Shown: positions 1 through 11,032 of the stretch, one piece after another | How the letters are laid out: the number at the start of each line of letters is the position of its first letter | Position numbering within the stretch: position 1 is the first letter of the stretch | NCBI GenBank assembly: GCA_009763385.1 | Contig: CM019831.1 | Span: forward strand, 115,975,432 to 116,039,431 | Length of the DNA stretch: 64,000 bases | Reading direction: 5' to 3' | From: Coix lacryma-jobi var. lacryma-jobi | Taxonomy: Eukaryota > Streptophyta > Magnoliopsida > Poales > Poaceae | The notes under the pieces: generated by a model | What the model was told of the DNA's origin: nothing | The model's database searches: none | What the model saw: the letters and a program-made list of their open reading frames with translations, nothing else | Translations under genes and position numbers: made by a program

Positions 1-805
1 GGACGTCGTCTTCAGTCCGAGGCAGCTGCCCCCCACGCCCTTTTTTGCCTCCTCTGGGAGCCATCTGGAACCTACCTTAGACGACGGTGGATCCATGACA
101 TTGGATCTCGGCCCTAACTGCACGAGAGCAGGAACAAAAGAAGGGACGCGAGCAGGAAGGAATAGTGGGAGGATTGGGGCGGGGAGTGGGACGGATGGTG
201 AAGGGGGCCTGAGCTGTGAGATGGATTCGGGTGGGGCGCGGGAAGGATGGCCAGGCGTGATCGAAGACGAGATGAAACTATTCCCCTCAACGCTGGTTTC
301 ATGCGGTTTCCAAGATGTTGGAAACAGTGCATGCTCGTTTCTTGGGGATGAAACGATACCCCTCTCTCTCCTCAAATCATGCAAAGATTCTATTTTTGCT
401 GACATGTCATTCTATTTAATGTGCATGAAACTTCCATAAAATGTCTATTGAGACAAACCTAAAAGAACCAATATTTGTCCCATTTGGATGTCATGCTTTT
501 TTAATTTGTGACCGGAAGGAATGTGTGGCTATATATGGATCAAGAGGAGCTAATAACTTGTTCATTAAATTTGTCTCTTTTCCCCTTATTTACTTATAAA
601 TGGATCGACACAATTACCAAATACACTATAACCACTATACACCCACACTCAGTTATTATCTAAAATGTGCGCTGAAAACTGATCGACGTCACTTTTAAAG
701 GAGCTTTAGTTGAAAACTCAAATTTCCACGAGATTTCAAACTAATGATGGTCACCGGTCTGCAAGTACTGTTTCTGGTTTCCCGGCCAGGGTCCTATATA
801 ACTTA

Positions 806-995
806 GGGGATGTTTAGATTCCAAATATTTACAAGATTCCTTATTACATCGAATCCTTAGATGCATGCATGAAGTATTAAATGTAGGTAAAAAATAATTA
901 ATTGCACAGTTTGTTTGTAAATGTCGAGATGAATCTTTTGAGTCTAGTTGGTCTATATTTGGACAAAGTTTGTTAAATAACAACGAAAGTGCTAC
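806..995 (-). mobile_element. MITE copy, Tourist-like family
   Basis: This AT-rich stretch is an inverted copy of the sequences at 1394-1630 and 39492-39727. They share blocks reading, on the other strand, GTAGCACTTTCGTTGTTATT, CAAACTTTGTCCAAA and AAAAGATTCGTCTCGACAT. No coding capacity is seen. The ends are worn and the target duplication is unclear, so the limits are approximate. The family is inferred from the better-preserved copy at 39492, which has TAA on both sides. Confidence 0.6.
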
Positions 996-1393
996 ATAAA
1001 CTTTATAGGCTTACTAGAGGTTAGGTGCACGTACTCGTACGTGATAGGCGGCACGCGTCAACTCGTGTTCAGGCAGGCACACGTGCGAGCTGATGATACT
1101 CGGAATCGGAGTGCAGTCTTTCACCAGAGCTGAGCTCTGGACACACACTGCATGCACGAACACTAGCTGCATGCAGAGGAATCTTGATGAGCTGAGAGCC
1201 TAGCTAGCTTTTGTTCATGGACGAGCGAGGGGAGCTGCTTTTCATGCGCTGTCCAGTGTCCACGACGCATGTGGCCTGCTGGTCCATACGTACAGTACTA
1301 CAGTAGCAGTAGTAGTACTCCATATGCCACGATCACTTTCGATCGATTTTCATCTTTAGCATAGCCTAGCATTGCATTGCATGCATGAGTGCC

Positions 1394-1630
1394 GGGGCTT
1401 GTTTAGTTCTGACAAATATTTGGAATCTGCACTGTAGCACTTTCGTTGTTATTTGACAAACTTTGTCCAAACGTGGATCAACTAGGCTCAAAAGATTCGT
1501 CTCGACATGTAGATACTAAAAGTATAATCGATTATTTTTTTATCTACATTTAATGCTCCATGCAGGTAGCTAAAGATTGATGTGACGGAGAATCTAGAAA
1601 TATTTGGGGAGTTGGTAAACTAAACAACCA
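1394..1630 (+). mobile_element. MITE copy, Tourist-like family
   Basis: A plus-strand copy of the same short element as at 806-995 and 39492-39727. It starts GGGGCTTGTTTAGTTC and ends near GTAAACTAAACAACCAG, so its ends are loosely inverted. The middle carries the shared TTTGACAAACTTTGTCCAAA block. It is non-coding. Members of this size with a 3-bp TAA/TTA target belong to the PIF/Harbinger-derived MITEs. Confidence 0.65.
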
Positions 1631-1856
1631 GTATATATACTCTATATGCTAGCTATAATGAGCTGCTACGGACCTATAGCTACACTCCACGCGCATGCAT
1701 ACAGCTGAGCTGAGCTGAGCTGATTGCTCATGCAATTCTCGATCAACAGAGGATTGCCAAACCTGACCACCTGTGTTGATCTGACAGATGAAAAGTGATC
1801 CGGCCGTGTGGACGCTGCGCCAACTTTTCTCGCAGGGGAATTTAAATTCGTACGTA

Positions 1857-1947
1857 CTCCCTCTGTCCAGTTTTATTTGTCGTCGGAAAGCGTGTCTGTG
1901 AGGGAAAACACGGATTTCTAGAGACAATTATTTAGGGACGGAGGGAG
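1857..1947. mobile_element. Stowaway-like MITE, short
   Basis: A 91-bp element with inverted ends CTCCCTCTGTCC and GGACGGAGGGAG, flanked by the dinucleotide TA on each side. Both are the signature of Stowaway (Tc1/mariner-derived) MITEs in grasses. It is shorter than most family members, so it is probably internally deleted. Confidence 0.8.
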
Positions 1948-1960
1948 TACGTCCGATCCA

Positions 1961-2080
1961 TGTAAGGCCATGTTTCCCTAATTTTTTTTTCCAGATTTAC
2001 CGTCATATCAATCTTTAGATGTATTCATGGAGCATTAAATGTAGATAAAAAGAATACCTAATTATACTTTTAATATATAC
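1961..2080 (-). mobile_element. MITE fragment, Tourist-like family
   Basis: This segment matches one end of the family seen at 806-995, including the ATCTTTAGATG...CATGGAGCATTAAATGTAGAT block. It then fades into AT-rich sequence just before the gypsy LTR. The second end is missing. The phrase CATGGAGCATTAAATGTA is repeated at about 2089-2108. Confidence 0.45.
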
Positions 2081-2121
2081 ATATGTATACATGGAGCATT
2101 AAATGTATATATATTGTGTGA

Positions 2122-2942
2122 TGAGAACATCACCCCGTCATATACAAGCCGAGGAGAGGAGTATCAGCGAGGACATCCAACTCGAGTTTTCCATGGTGGA
2201 AGATCAGTCCAACTCAAGTCGGAGTCCATCTCGGATTCCAGGAGCAGTCCCGAGTAAAATCAACGACAGACGTATACGGACTCCGTTTTCGACGAACCAG
2301 ATATACTTGGAAAGATAATTTGATAAGCTAACCAATGGCTTTGGTCTCACGTCAAAATTCATTTTGAGTCAACGCGAATCATTGAAACAAGTCAGCGTCT
2401 AGAATCTGCTAGGGTGCCGTGACACCGTCTTTTGGTCCGTTTGGCCGTGTATCATCTTAGAGCCCATTAGGAGGCGCGTCCAGCAGGGATGACGACCTAA
2501 ACTCTATAATTAGTCGTCGTCGTCGTCACTAGGATTCAGGGTTTGTTTAGAGTTTAGTTTTCCATCGAGAAACTGAATCATTCATTGTAACTGTGGTGTC
2601 GAATCCTTTTACAGTTATCCAGGGCCCCGTTCTTAATCTACTCCACTGTGTCGATTAGTCCTTTGGAACCGAGTTCTTGAACCCTCTATTGATATTCACA
2701 TCATTCTTATTTGCAATTTTAGATTGCGTGTTTTACCTTCTTGCTTGTGCTTTGATTCGCTTGCAGGAAAAGCCTTCTTGGTGAGGTCAATCAAGTTGTG
2801 CATGGTTGATAACCAACAGAGCAGTGATGTAACGGTTGTAGGGTTCGAATCGTGTCTAATTTGAAGCCGGATCGCCAACGTCGAGATCTCCACAAATCGA
2901 TCTTACCGGCTACCTCTCGGAAGATCGGGCATGTCCTCATCA
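2122..2942 (+). repeat. 5' LTR of degraded Ty3/gypsy element
   Basis: This 821-bp segment is repeated, with scattered substitutions, at 6257-6810. It ends in CA two bases before a primer-binding site, the normal 5' LTR position. The divergence from the 3' copy is visible by eye (for example CGCGTCCAGCAGGGATGACG against CGCGTCCAGCAGGGGTGACA), so this is the oldest-looking insertion in the nest. The exact start was chosen by aligning the two copies and is uncertain by a few bases. Confidence 0.75.
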
Positions 2943-2944
2943 AT

Positions 2945-2956
2945 TGGTATCGGATA
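2945..2956 (+). promoter_or_regulatory. Primer-binding site (tRNA-iMet), altered
   Basis: TGGTATCGGATA lies two bases after the LTR. Compared with the intact TGGTATCAGAGC at 8801 it carries substitutions, consistent with an old element primed by initiator methionine tRNA. Confidence 0.65.
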
Positions 2957-4257
2957 TTTCTGGTTACCCGCAAGCTATAATCTCGTTTGCCTTAGATTCA
3001 TATTTGTTCATTACCTATAGTCCACAAAAAGCCCAAAAATATTTCAATTTCCATTGTCCTATCGCCCTTTGTGCCTTTGCAATTTTGTTTCAGATTCGTG
3101 TTGTTGAGTTTATGTCTATGGTCGAGTCTTGTTGTTGGTTTAGGATCATGTTCGTGGTCGTAGTTCAATCGCCCGTTGCTGTGATTTTTGTTTTCCGCCG
3201 CTATCCCATCCACCGTTCTCAAACAACAAGTCGAAGCCACCACATTACTCGACTTGCCCCGCTAGCCGCCTTGTGTAACTTCTTGCCGCCGCACAAACCC
3301 TAGATAGATTGCCAACCAATCTTATTTTGCCTGCATCGCAGCCCTCCTTACATCATCTGGCAAATACCTTTTTACTGTTAGTCACAAAGACGATTGATCT
3401 TGTGATCGGTGTTGGAGTTTAGGGACGCTTTGCCCTAACTGTCATTGTCGTGTTGTGCCTTTCGGAAAACATATCTTGAGACACCTTCGATAAAACAGGC
3501 ATAACTTTTTGCTCGTTTATCAGAAAAATCTGATTTTTTTTACAGCAGTTTCTTGACACCGTTTGGAGCCAACCCAAACTCGGCTTCGCCCTGTTTGGTC
3601 TCATCAAAATTACCAAAAAAATCGGGAAAAGAAAAAAATTGTCAAAGTTTTTCACGCTTTTCAGAGATCGTACTAAATTTCTGTGGACCACATCCCACCT
3701 CAGTTGTCGGTGTCAATTTTTTTGGTTGCATCTTTTGTGATCCTTGTTCAGCAAAAAATATAAAAAATAGTAAAAAAATAAAAAAAAGATTGATTCCTAC
3801 TAGTGCCTTTTGGAAAAATCCAGGAAAAAATCGGGAAAAAGGAAAAATCCGGGCTCTTTGCTTGTTCTGTGAGTTCTTTCCATCGTCCTTTTGTTTCATC
3901 TTATTGCGCTATGTCAACACACGTCTTAGCCAGCAATTGTGACTTGTGCTTTGGATACTTATTGAACTTTGCTAATCTGCATTCGTTAATTGTTAATCCT
4001 TGTTGTCATATTGTGTGCCTATCCATAGCTCCACATATTCTTCTATCAACACAGGTTCATCTTGCAAATGTTACCCACGCTCAACAACAGATTGCTTCGC
4101 CACTTTGGTTTTGCTTCTGTTTGGCGTTGGTAAGAATACAGGTGGTAAGCCACTTGTGATTTTGCATTCCACTTTCACTACCATCACCACCACCCCTTGT
4201 TTTCTTTTAGTTGATAGGGATAATACTTTGGTGTTATTTTTTTCCTATCTTCTAACC
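2957..4257 (+). other. Leader of gypsy element, non-coding
   Basis: Untranslated leader between the primer-binding site and gag. It is AT-rich with purine-rich runs (3770-3850). The short reading frames here are not conserved with any family I recognise. Confidence 0.6.
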
Positions 4258-5830
4258 ATGGTAGGAACTCCGATGGACTTCAATGAGTGTGTGTCCAAGG
4301 GTGAGCTTACAACGTTCATGACTGAACTACGCAATCTTATGACCGAGCTGACGCGCAACGTGAACAATCTGGTCACCCGCATCGAACAGCTTGAGCAACG
4401 CCCTCAACCTCATCTGTTGATGATGAAGATGCAAATGCTTTTGGTGATGAAGATGCGGATCCTGATGGTGATGCCCGTCGACGACTCAACTTCAATCGTC
4501 GCGGTATGGGAGGTAATAATCATGATAATGATCCTTTTGCTAAAATTAAATATAGCCTACCTCCTTTTGCTGGCAACGTTGATCCAAAGGCATATTTAGA
4601 TTGGGAGCTTGTTGTTCAACAAAAATTTGATTCTCATAATGTTTCTGCTGAGCATAGAGTTAGACTTGCTACTAGTGAGTTTACTAATTTTGCCTTGTCC
4701 TGGTGGAATGATCTTTGCAATGCTAATAATGCTGTTGCTGTGCCTCAAACTTGGAATGCTTGAAATCAACGTATAAAATCTTGTTTTGTTCCTCCTTATT
4801 ACCAACGTGATTTATGTTTGAACTACAAACTTTAAAACAAGGTGATAAAGGAGTAGAAGCATACTATCAAGAATTGCTTATTGGTTTAGCACGTTGTGGT
4901 ATACATGAAGATGATAATGATGCTAGTGCATGCTAGATTCTTTGGTGGTGTGAATCGTGATATCCAGGATATTCCTAATTACAAAGATTGGATCGGAACA
5001 GGTTCAACCAATTATATCATCTTGCTCTTAAAGCTGAAAGAGAAGTACAAGGACGCAAACAACAACACCAGCCTTTCAGGTCGACCAATGGAAAGAATTT
5101 TCTGCAGTGTTTTGAGCCGGAGAAGCCCAAGCTTCCTGTTGCACCACAACCATCTACCCCTCTATTTTCCTCTGGGATAAGTAAATTATCTAATGTGTAG
5201 TTTCCATAGCTGAAGAAAGGTGCCACTCTGGGTGCTTCTACTAGCTCCTCCTTGTCCAACTCTAAAATCATTTGCCACTGATGCAAAGGCATGAGACATG
5301 TCATGAAGGATTGCCCCATTCGTCGCGCTTTCATTGCTACCGAGGATGGATATGTAAGTGCTAGTGATGTTGAAGATGATTTAGCCCTTGCTACAAACAT
5401 TGATGCATATTCCACTGAGGGCGATTAAGACAAGGAGACCATCACCATTGACTTTGTGGCTGCTGCCGCGAACTATCCTAGCCTTCTTGTCCAGTGTGTG
5501 CTGAGTACACGTGTGGGACATGAAGAAGAGATGAAGATCCAACGCCACAATTTATTCCACATATATCTCATTGTGCAGGGTTATCGTGTTCTCACTATCA
5601 TTGATAGTGGGAGTTGCAACAACTTGATGAGTTCAGATTTAGTTGAGAAGCTTGACTTAACCACACGACAACATTTGTATCCATATAAACTTCAATGGTT
5701 CAATAATAATGGTAAGACTAAGGTAACTAAATCAGCACACATTAGCTTTTTCACATGCTCTTATCATGATACTACTGATTTTATTGTTGTCCCTATGCAA
5801 GCTTGTTCCATTTTGTTAGGTCGTCCATGA
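4258..5830 (+). pseudogene. Ty3/gypsy gag-protease remnant
   Basis: The frame opens at the ATG at 4258 and shows gag homology through several frame changes: a retrotransposon-gag segment around 4530-4760 (PPFAGNVDPKAYLDWE, WWNDL), then around 4855-5060 (EAYYQELL, GGVNRDIQDI, LALKAEREVQGRKQ). A CCHC-type zinc knuckle lies near 5275-5315, but an in-frame stop falls between its first two cysteines. An aspartic protease segment follows at 5456-5830 with the catalytic motif DSG at 5603-5611 and a later ILLGRP motif. Reverse transcriptase, RNase H and integrase are absent. Immediately after the protease only a short QEFADD stretch, normally just before RT, remains (about 6138) and then the polypurine tract. 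It cannot move on its own and is broken by stops and frameshifts. Confidence 0.8.
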
Positions 5831-6238
5831 GAATTTGATAATGATGCTTTACACCATGGTAGAACTAATACATACACTATCACATATTAGGACAAGAAAA
5901 TTATATTGCTACCTATGTCTCCTACGGATATTATTAAATATGCTAATGAGATTAAAAATAAAAATAAACCCCAAACAAACATTGCTACAAATAATGGGAT
6001 TAAGCTAAAAAGGAGGTGTTTTTCTTGCTACAACTTCTGCTACTGCTGAGTTATGTGATAATCCTGATGCACCGTGTTATACTATGTTTTACCAACCTAT
6101 TATGTCCGGTGCATTGCCTGCTGTCACTAACCTTTTGCAGGAGTTCGCTGATGATGGGATGGAGTTGAGGACGACTCCAATTCTAGAAGGAGGGGATGAT
6201 GAGCACATCACTAAGATGGAGTCGAGGACGACTCCAAT

Positions 6239-6256
6239 TCAAAAAGGGGAGGATAA
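6239..6256 (+). promoter_or_regulatory. Polypurine tract of gypsy element
   Basis: A purine run (AAAAAGGGGAGGATAA) lies directly before the 3' LTR copy, where plus-strand DNA synthesis of an LTR element is primed. A related phrase, GAGGACGACTCCAATTC, occurs twice just upstream (about 6167 and 6223). Confidence 0.6.
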
Positions 6257-6810
6257 TGGGGACATCACTCCGTCATGTACAAGCCGAGGAGAGGAGGAGT
6301 ACCAGCGAGGACATCCAACTCGAGTTTTCCATGGTGGAGGGCCAGTCCAACTCAAGTCGGAGTCCATCTCTGATTCCAGGAGCAGTCCTGGATAAAATCA
6401 ACGATCCAGATGCATACGGACTCTGTTTTTGACGAACCAGATATTCTTGGAAAGATAATTTAATAAGCTAACCAATGGCTTTGGTCTCACGTCAAAATTC
6501 ATTCTGAGTCAATGGGAATCATCGAAACAAGTCAGCGTCCAGAATCTGCTAGGGTGCTGCGACACCATCTTTTGGTCTGTTGGGCCGTGTATCGTCTTAG
6601 AGCCCATTAGGGGGCGCGTCCAGCAGGGGTGACAACCCAAACTCTATAATTAGCCACCGTCATCGTCATTAGAGTTCGGGTTTTGTTTAAAGTTTAGTTT
6701 TCCATCGAGAAACTGAACTGTTCATTGTAACTGTGGTGTCGAATCCTTTTACAGTAATCCAGGACCTCGTTCTTGATCTACTCCATTGTGTCGATTAGTC
6801 CTTTGGAACC
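6257..6810 (+). repeat. 3' LTR of gypsy element, interrupted
   Basis: Aligns to 2122 through about 2672 and then stops at GGAACC, where the LTR of Copia element A begins with TGAAAG. The rest of this LTR should resume beyond A but is not found in the window, so the right part of the locus has been lost. Confidence 0.75.
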
Positions 6811-7265
6811 TGAAAGTGCAATGGCCCCCTAATGTGGGTTTTGGTATTGACGACACTTAATTTAGGGACTAATATGTTTCAATGAAGTTGACTCGCAGCT
6901 TTAGTCCCTTGGAAGTAATAGAGAAATAAAGTAAGGCAAAGGAAGTCCCTCAATTCAATGTTTCAAAGACGACAATTAAACTTGAAGAAGTGTTTCGATC
7001 ATTTTTCTTTAGCTTTGAGTTTAGGAATGTCGTACTATAAAGAGGGATGCAAAGTTAGGTGGTCTGAAGAGGATAGAGTGCTCAAGTATAAAAATAAAAT
7101 CAAAAGAGAGACACAAAATCACCTCACGAGCACTTAGAGAGGATGTTGTCAACTTCCAGTGTTGGAAGTTCCGACCTTAAAGTTGGAAGTTCCGGCCCTG
7201 GGAGTTCCAGCGAGTTGTGCCCTGACTTCCTAGTGTTAGAAGTTCTGACATCCCAGTGTTGGAAG
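6811..7265 (+). repeat. LTR of Copia element A, left part
   Basis: The sequence starts TGAAAGTGCAATGGCCCCC in the gypsy LTR and contains repeated GTTGGAAGTTCCGAC-like words (7158-7265). It is interrupted at GGAAG by element C and resumes at 18881 with the duplicated GGAAG. Its 5-bp target duplication should be GAACC, but the right copy is missing from the window. Confidence 0.75.
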
Positions 7266-8798
7266 TGTAAGGAAAATGGACCTCGGACCATTTAACTTCG
7301 GATTTTGGTGTTTGATGAACAACATAACCAAATCGGACTAATACGTTTGCAAGTGTTTGTTTTGTAGTCCAATAGGGTGCAAATATGACTTGGACAAAGG
7401 CTATGTGATGATCCGATAATCAACACCTCAAGCAAGATATTAGAAGCTCAGTTGAAGACACTAAAGATCAAGCAAAGTCCAAGGCACAAGAATGGAACCA
7501 AGACGGCGCAAGAAATCACGAAGAAACGAGAAGATAGGGACATCGGACGCTACATCGGACGCTGCCCACGCAAGCGTCGGACGCTCTGTTGGTAAACCCT
7601 AGCTCGTGTCAGCGCCAACAGAGGCATCGGACGCGACTGTGACACTGTGCAAACCTGCACAGCGAGCATCGGACGCTCCGTTGCTAACATCGGACGCTAC
7701 AGGACCCTGCGTTCGATGACCATCCAGAGAGGTTCCAGAGAGGCTCTGCGAACATCGGACGCGTCCGATGATCAACCATCGGACGCTGATATAGCCGTTG
7801 CGACGCAGTGCCAGGCTGGCATCTAGCCGTTAAATGAGCATCGGACGCGTCCGATGGTCACGACTCCAGCGTCCGATGGTTCGCTGTGAAGCCCATGACT
7901 TTCTCCAAACGGCTCTATTTGGTTGGGGCTCTATATATACCCCCATGGCCGGCCAAATCAGAATGGTCAGAGCTCAAGGAAGTGTACCAAGTGTATAGAC
8001 ACATATTTAGTTGCTCTAGCCACCAAAGTGCTTAAGTGATATACTAGGTGATTAGTAGAGGTGCTTTGCGAAGTGCTTAAGCTAGTTAGACCACCGCTTT
8101 GCGCTTGCTCTAGGTGTTAGGCCTAGTGTTTAGTGAGGTTGAAAACCTCTCATCTACCGGTGCTTGCGCGCACCGTGGTTGTACATCGGCGGGGCTTGTA
8201 GTCTTGCGAGATCACACCAACCGAGTTTGTGGTGTGGCCGCCTCCGTGTACCGAAGGGAACAAGTCCCGCGGCGCTTCGTCCGGAAACTTGATAGTGAAG
8301 ATGGCGGGGAGCATCCGGGAGAGGCTTTGCCACGAGTGGCTTAACTGGAGACCCACTTGCGTGTGGGGAAGGCCCGGAGCTATCCACGGAGTCACCCGAC
8401 CGGGAGCTTGGCCCTTGCGAGGGATTCCTTGCGAGGGGCTCCAACGAGGACTAGGGGGAAGCTTGCGCGCTTCTCGATACCTCGGTAAAAATACCGGAGT
8501 CGTCGACGGGAGTTTGCATCTCTATCACGCTCTTTAGCTTCCGCATTTACATTGCTACCTTGTTTATGTACTTTACCTTTCCTAGCTTACTCTTGCTAGT
8601 TGATAGGTTTGAAAACTAGGTTGCATAACTCCTTTTGCGGTAGAGATAGCAAACACACTTAGCAAAACCTTAGTTGCACATTAGATAGTTTACTTTCTTG
8701 CATAGGTTTTGCTTAGGTGCAAATTAGAGGCCATAGTTTAGAGTAGAAGTTTTAAGTTGCCTAATTCACCCCCCCTCTTAGGCGTCACGGTCCTTTCA
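7266..8798 (+). repeat. Element C left LTR (1533 bp)
   Basis: TG...CA ends (TGTAAGGAAAATGG...GGTCCTTTCA). The U3 part holds about ten copies of CATCGGACGC, some paired as the 18-bp palindrome CATCGGACGCGTCCGATG (about 7754 and 7839). A TATA-like CTATATATAC follows at about 7931. It lacks a 22-bp segment that the other two LTRs have (12636-12657 in the middle LTR), bounded by the direct repeat GAGGCATCG. Confidence 0.92.
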
Positions 8799-8800
8799 AT

Positions 8801-8812
8801 TGGTATCAGAGC
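8801..8812 (+). promoter_or_regulatory. Primer-binding site, first unit
   Basis: TGGTATCAGAGC, complementary to the 3' end of plant initiator methionine tRNA, two bases after the LTR end. Confidence 0.9.
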
Positions 8813-8878
8813 CGGTTGGCTCTCTTGTGGACTCTTGGCTTAATCGCCTTCGAGCCGACGCCCCTAAGAGAGGTTGGG

Positions 8879-11032
8879 ATGGATACCTCTAGGCCTCCAC
8901 ACTTTGACGGCACTAACTTCCCTTACTATAGTGCTAGGATGGCTTGCTTTTTAGAAGCCGTTGATCTAGGTGTTTGGAGAGTCACCCGCGACGGGATGAA
9001 ACCCATTAAGAATCCCGAAAAACCTGCCGCGGGTGATGAAAAAGAAATTCATCTTAATGCTAGAGCTAAAAATTGCTTGTTTGAATTTATTAGCATGGAT
9101 GTCTTTAACCAAGTTTTTACTTTGCAAACATCTCATGAAATTTGGTTAAAACTACATGAGCTCCATGATGGTACAAGTAATGTACGTGAGCAAAAACATC
9201 ACCTAACTAAAACAAGCTATGATTCCTTTAAAATGAATGATAATGAGCTTGTTCGTGATATGTATTCTCGTTTGAATCTAATTATCAATGAGCTCCATTC
9301 TATAGGAATTACAAAGCTAGGTGATGCGGATATTGTGAGGAAGATCATCTCCGTACTTCCAAAGAACAAATATGCAACCATCATCACCATCCTCCACAAC
9401 ATGGAGGACTTGAGCACCATGACCCCGGCCATTGTCATTGGCAAATTGGTGGCATTTGAGATGTCACGCAAGATGGGTCAAGAAGAAGCCACTTCATCAA
9501 GCAAAGACATTGCTCTCTCATGTGAGCACAACAAGATGAAGGGCAAAAAGCAAGTTGAAACAAGCTCAAGCTCCTCAAGTGAAGAAGAAGAGGATGATGA
9601 AGATGAAGAATCAAGTGATGATCAAGCCTCCACCTCATCTGACTCCTCCTTAGATGAAGAAGAAACAATCAAGCTTATGAAAGGAGTGAAGAGGATGATC
9701 CGCAAGCTCAATGTCAAGGGTGTGCCCATCACCATAGAAGATTGCCTCTTCACCAATCAAAGAAGAGAGCAAAGAAAAAAGGGATGCTATAGATGTGGCA
9801 AGAAAGGGCACTTTGTGGAAGATTGTCCAAAACAAAATCCCACACCCAAGGACAAGAAAAAGAAGGGATGCAAGGCCAAAGCTCTCACCACCATCAAGAC
9901 ATGGGATGATTCATCAAGTGATGATGAAATCCAACACAAGAGGCATGGCCGCAAGCACTCATCATCAAGCTCCTCACGTATGTGCCTTATGGCACGAGGT
10001 AACACAAGCCATATCTCTAGTGATAGAGATAGAGATAGTGATAGTGATGATGAGCTACCTTCTTACAATCAACTTGTGCAAGATAATCTTAAATATGCTA
10101 AAGCTTGTACTTGCCAACAAAAGAAAATTAATACCTTAAAAGAAAAATTAGATAGTTCTCAACAAGCCTATAATGCTATGCTAGATCAATATGAAACTTT
10201 TTCAAACTTAAATGTTGAGCTATCTAATAAAATTGAGAAACTTGAGGCTAGTATAAGCACATATGATAGCACAAGTAATGATGAGCAACTTGCTAAGAAA
10301 AATGAAAAACTAAAAGCAAAGTTAGCTAGCACAAAAGAAGCTTACAAAAGTTTGCTTGCTAAAATGGAAATTATGTGCAAGCATTGTGATGAGCTAACTA
10401 ACAAAGTTGCTAATCTTGAAACCATCAGAGCAAACCCCACCGAGGCACCTAAAATTGAGAAATCAATCTTTGATATGCCTAAAAAGGATGCCTCTACTTC
10501 TTGCATTGATTTACTTGATTTAGACTCACCCATATGCAAACAAGCTTGTGTTGAGAATGTCATTGTAGAAACATGTACACAAGAAGTTGCAATGGAGAAT
10601 GAGCTACTAATGCAAGAAGTGGCACGCCTCACCAAGGACTTGACCCAAGCAAAAGGCAAGGGGAAGCAAACCCGAACTCATCAAGATAACACCAACAAGG
10701 GAGTGAAGAAGCTTGATGAGGAGCAAACCGTGGTTTGTTACCTTTACCACAAGGAAGGCCACAAGTCCTATGAGTGCAAGGTGAAGCATGGGGGAGAAAA
10801 GAAGAAAGAGAAAAACAAAAAGCAAACAAGCAAGCTCTCCAACACCTACACCAACAAGGTGAACAAGAAGGCCACCACACCTTATCTTTTGAAAAAGAAG
10901 AAGAATGACAAGGTGGTGGCCATCAAGGTGAACAAGCAAGCCAACAATAGGGCCAAACGCATTTGGGTGCCTAAGGACATCATCTCAACCATGAAGAGCA
11001 CCAAAAAGGTTTGGATCTCAAAAGGGAAGTAA
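8879..11032 (+). CDS. gag: Gag polyprotein, element C first unit
   Basis: The frame is open from an ATG at 8816, but the ATG at 8879 (MDTSRPPHFDG) is the likelier start because it opens the conserved Copia gag N-terminus, giving 717 aa. Numbering here uses the 8816 frame (738 aa). Residues about 25-215 are the UBN2/gag region (FDGTNFPYYSARM, then the VRKIISVLP segment). A Ser/Glu/Asp-rich linker follows (about 249-287). The zinc knuckle is CCHC with C324, C327, H332 and C337. Long helical, probably coiled-coil stretches span about 430-560. A second knuckle-like motif begins at C641 but has Tyr at 644 where Cys is expected. The tail is Lys-rich. Gag builds the cytoplasmic particle that packages element RNA. 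No protease or pol follows, so processing and reverse transcription would need helper proteins. Confidence 0.9.
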   Translation: MDTSRPPHFDGTNFPYYSARMACFLEAVDLGVWRVTRDGMKPIKNPEKPAAGDEKEIHLNARAKNCLFEFISMDVFNQVFTLQTSHEIWLKLHELHDGTSNVREQKHHLTKTSYDSFKMNDNELVRDMYSRLNLIINELHSIGITKLGDADIVRKIISVLPKNKYATIITILHNMEDLSTMTPAIVIGKLVAFEMSRKMGQEEATSSSKDIALSCEHNKMKGKKQVETSSSSSSEEEEDDEDEESSDDQASTSSDSSLDEEETIKLMKGVKRMIRKLNVKGVPITIEDCLFTNQRREQRKKGCYRCGKKGHFVEDCPKQNPTPKDKKKKGCKAKALTTIKTWDDSSSDDEIQHKRHGRKHSSSSSSRMCLMARGNTSHISSDRDRDSDSDDELPSYNQLVQDNLKYAKACTCQQKKINTLKEKLDSSQQAYNAMLDQYETFSNLNVELSNKIEKLEASISTYDSTSNDEQLAKKNEKLKAKLASTKEAYKSLLAKMEIMCKHCDELTNKVANLETIRANPTEAPKIEKSIFDMPKKDASTSCIDLLDLDSPICKQACVENVIVETCTQEVAMENELLMQEVARLTKDLTQAKGKGKQTRTHQDNTNKGVKKLDEEQTVVCYLYHKEGHKSYECKVKHGGEKKKEKNKKQTSKLSNTYTNKVNKKATTPYLLKKKKNDKVVAIKVNKQANNRAKRIWVPKDIISTMKSTKKVWISKGK

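Noticed and set aside
95..439. 114-codon frame at the left edge
   Set aside because: Arg/Gly-rich by composition; no domain, splice context or conserved feature seen.
8114..8537. Open frames inside the C LTR (repeated at 13151 and 18188)
   Set aside because: They lie in LTR sequence, overlap on both strands and look non-coding; repetition is due to the LTR copies.
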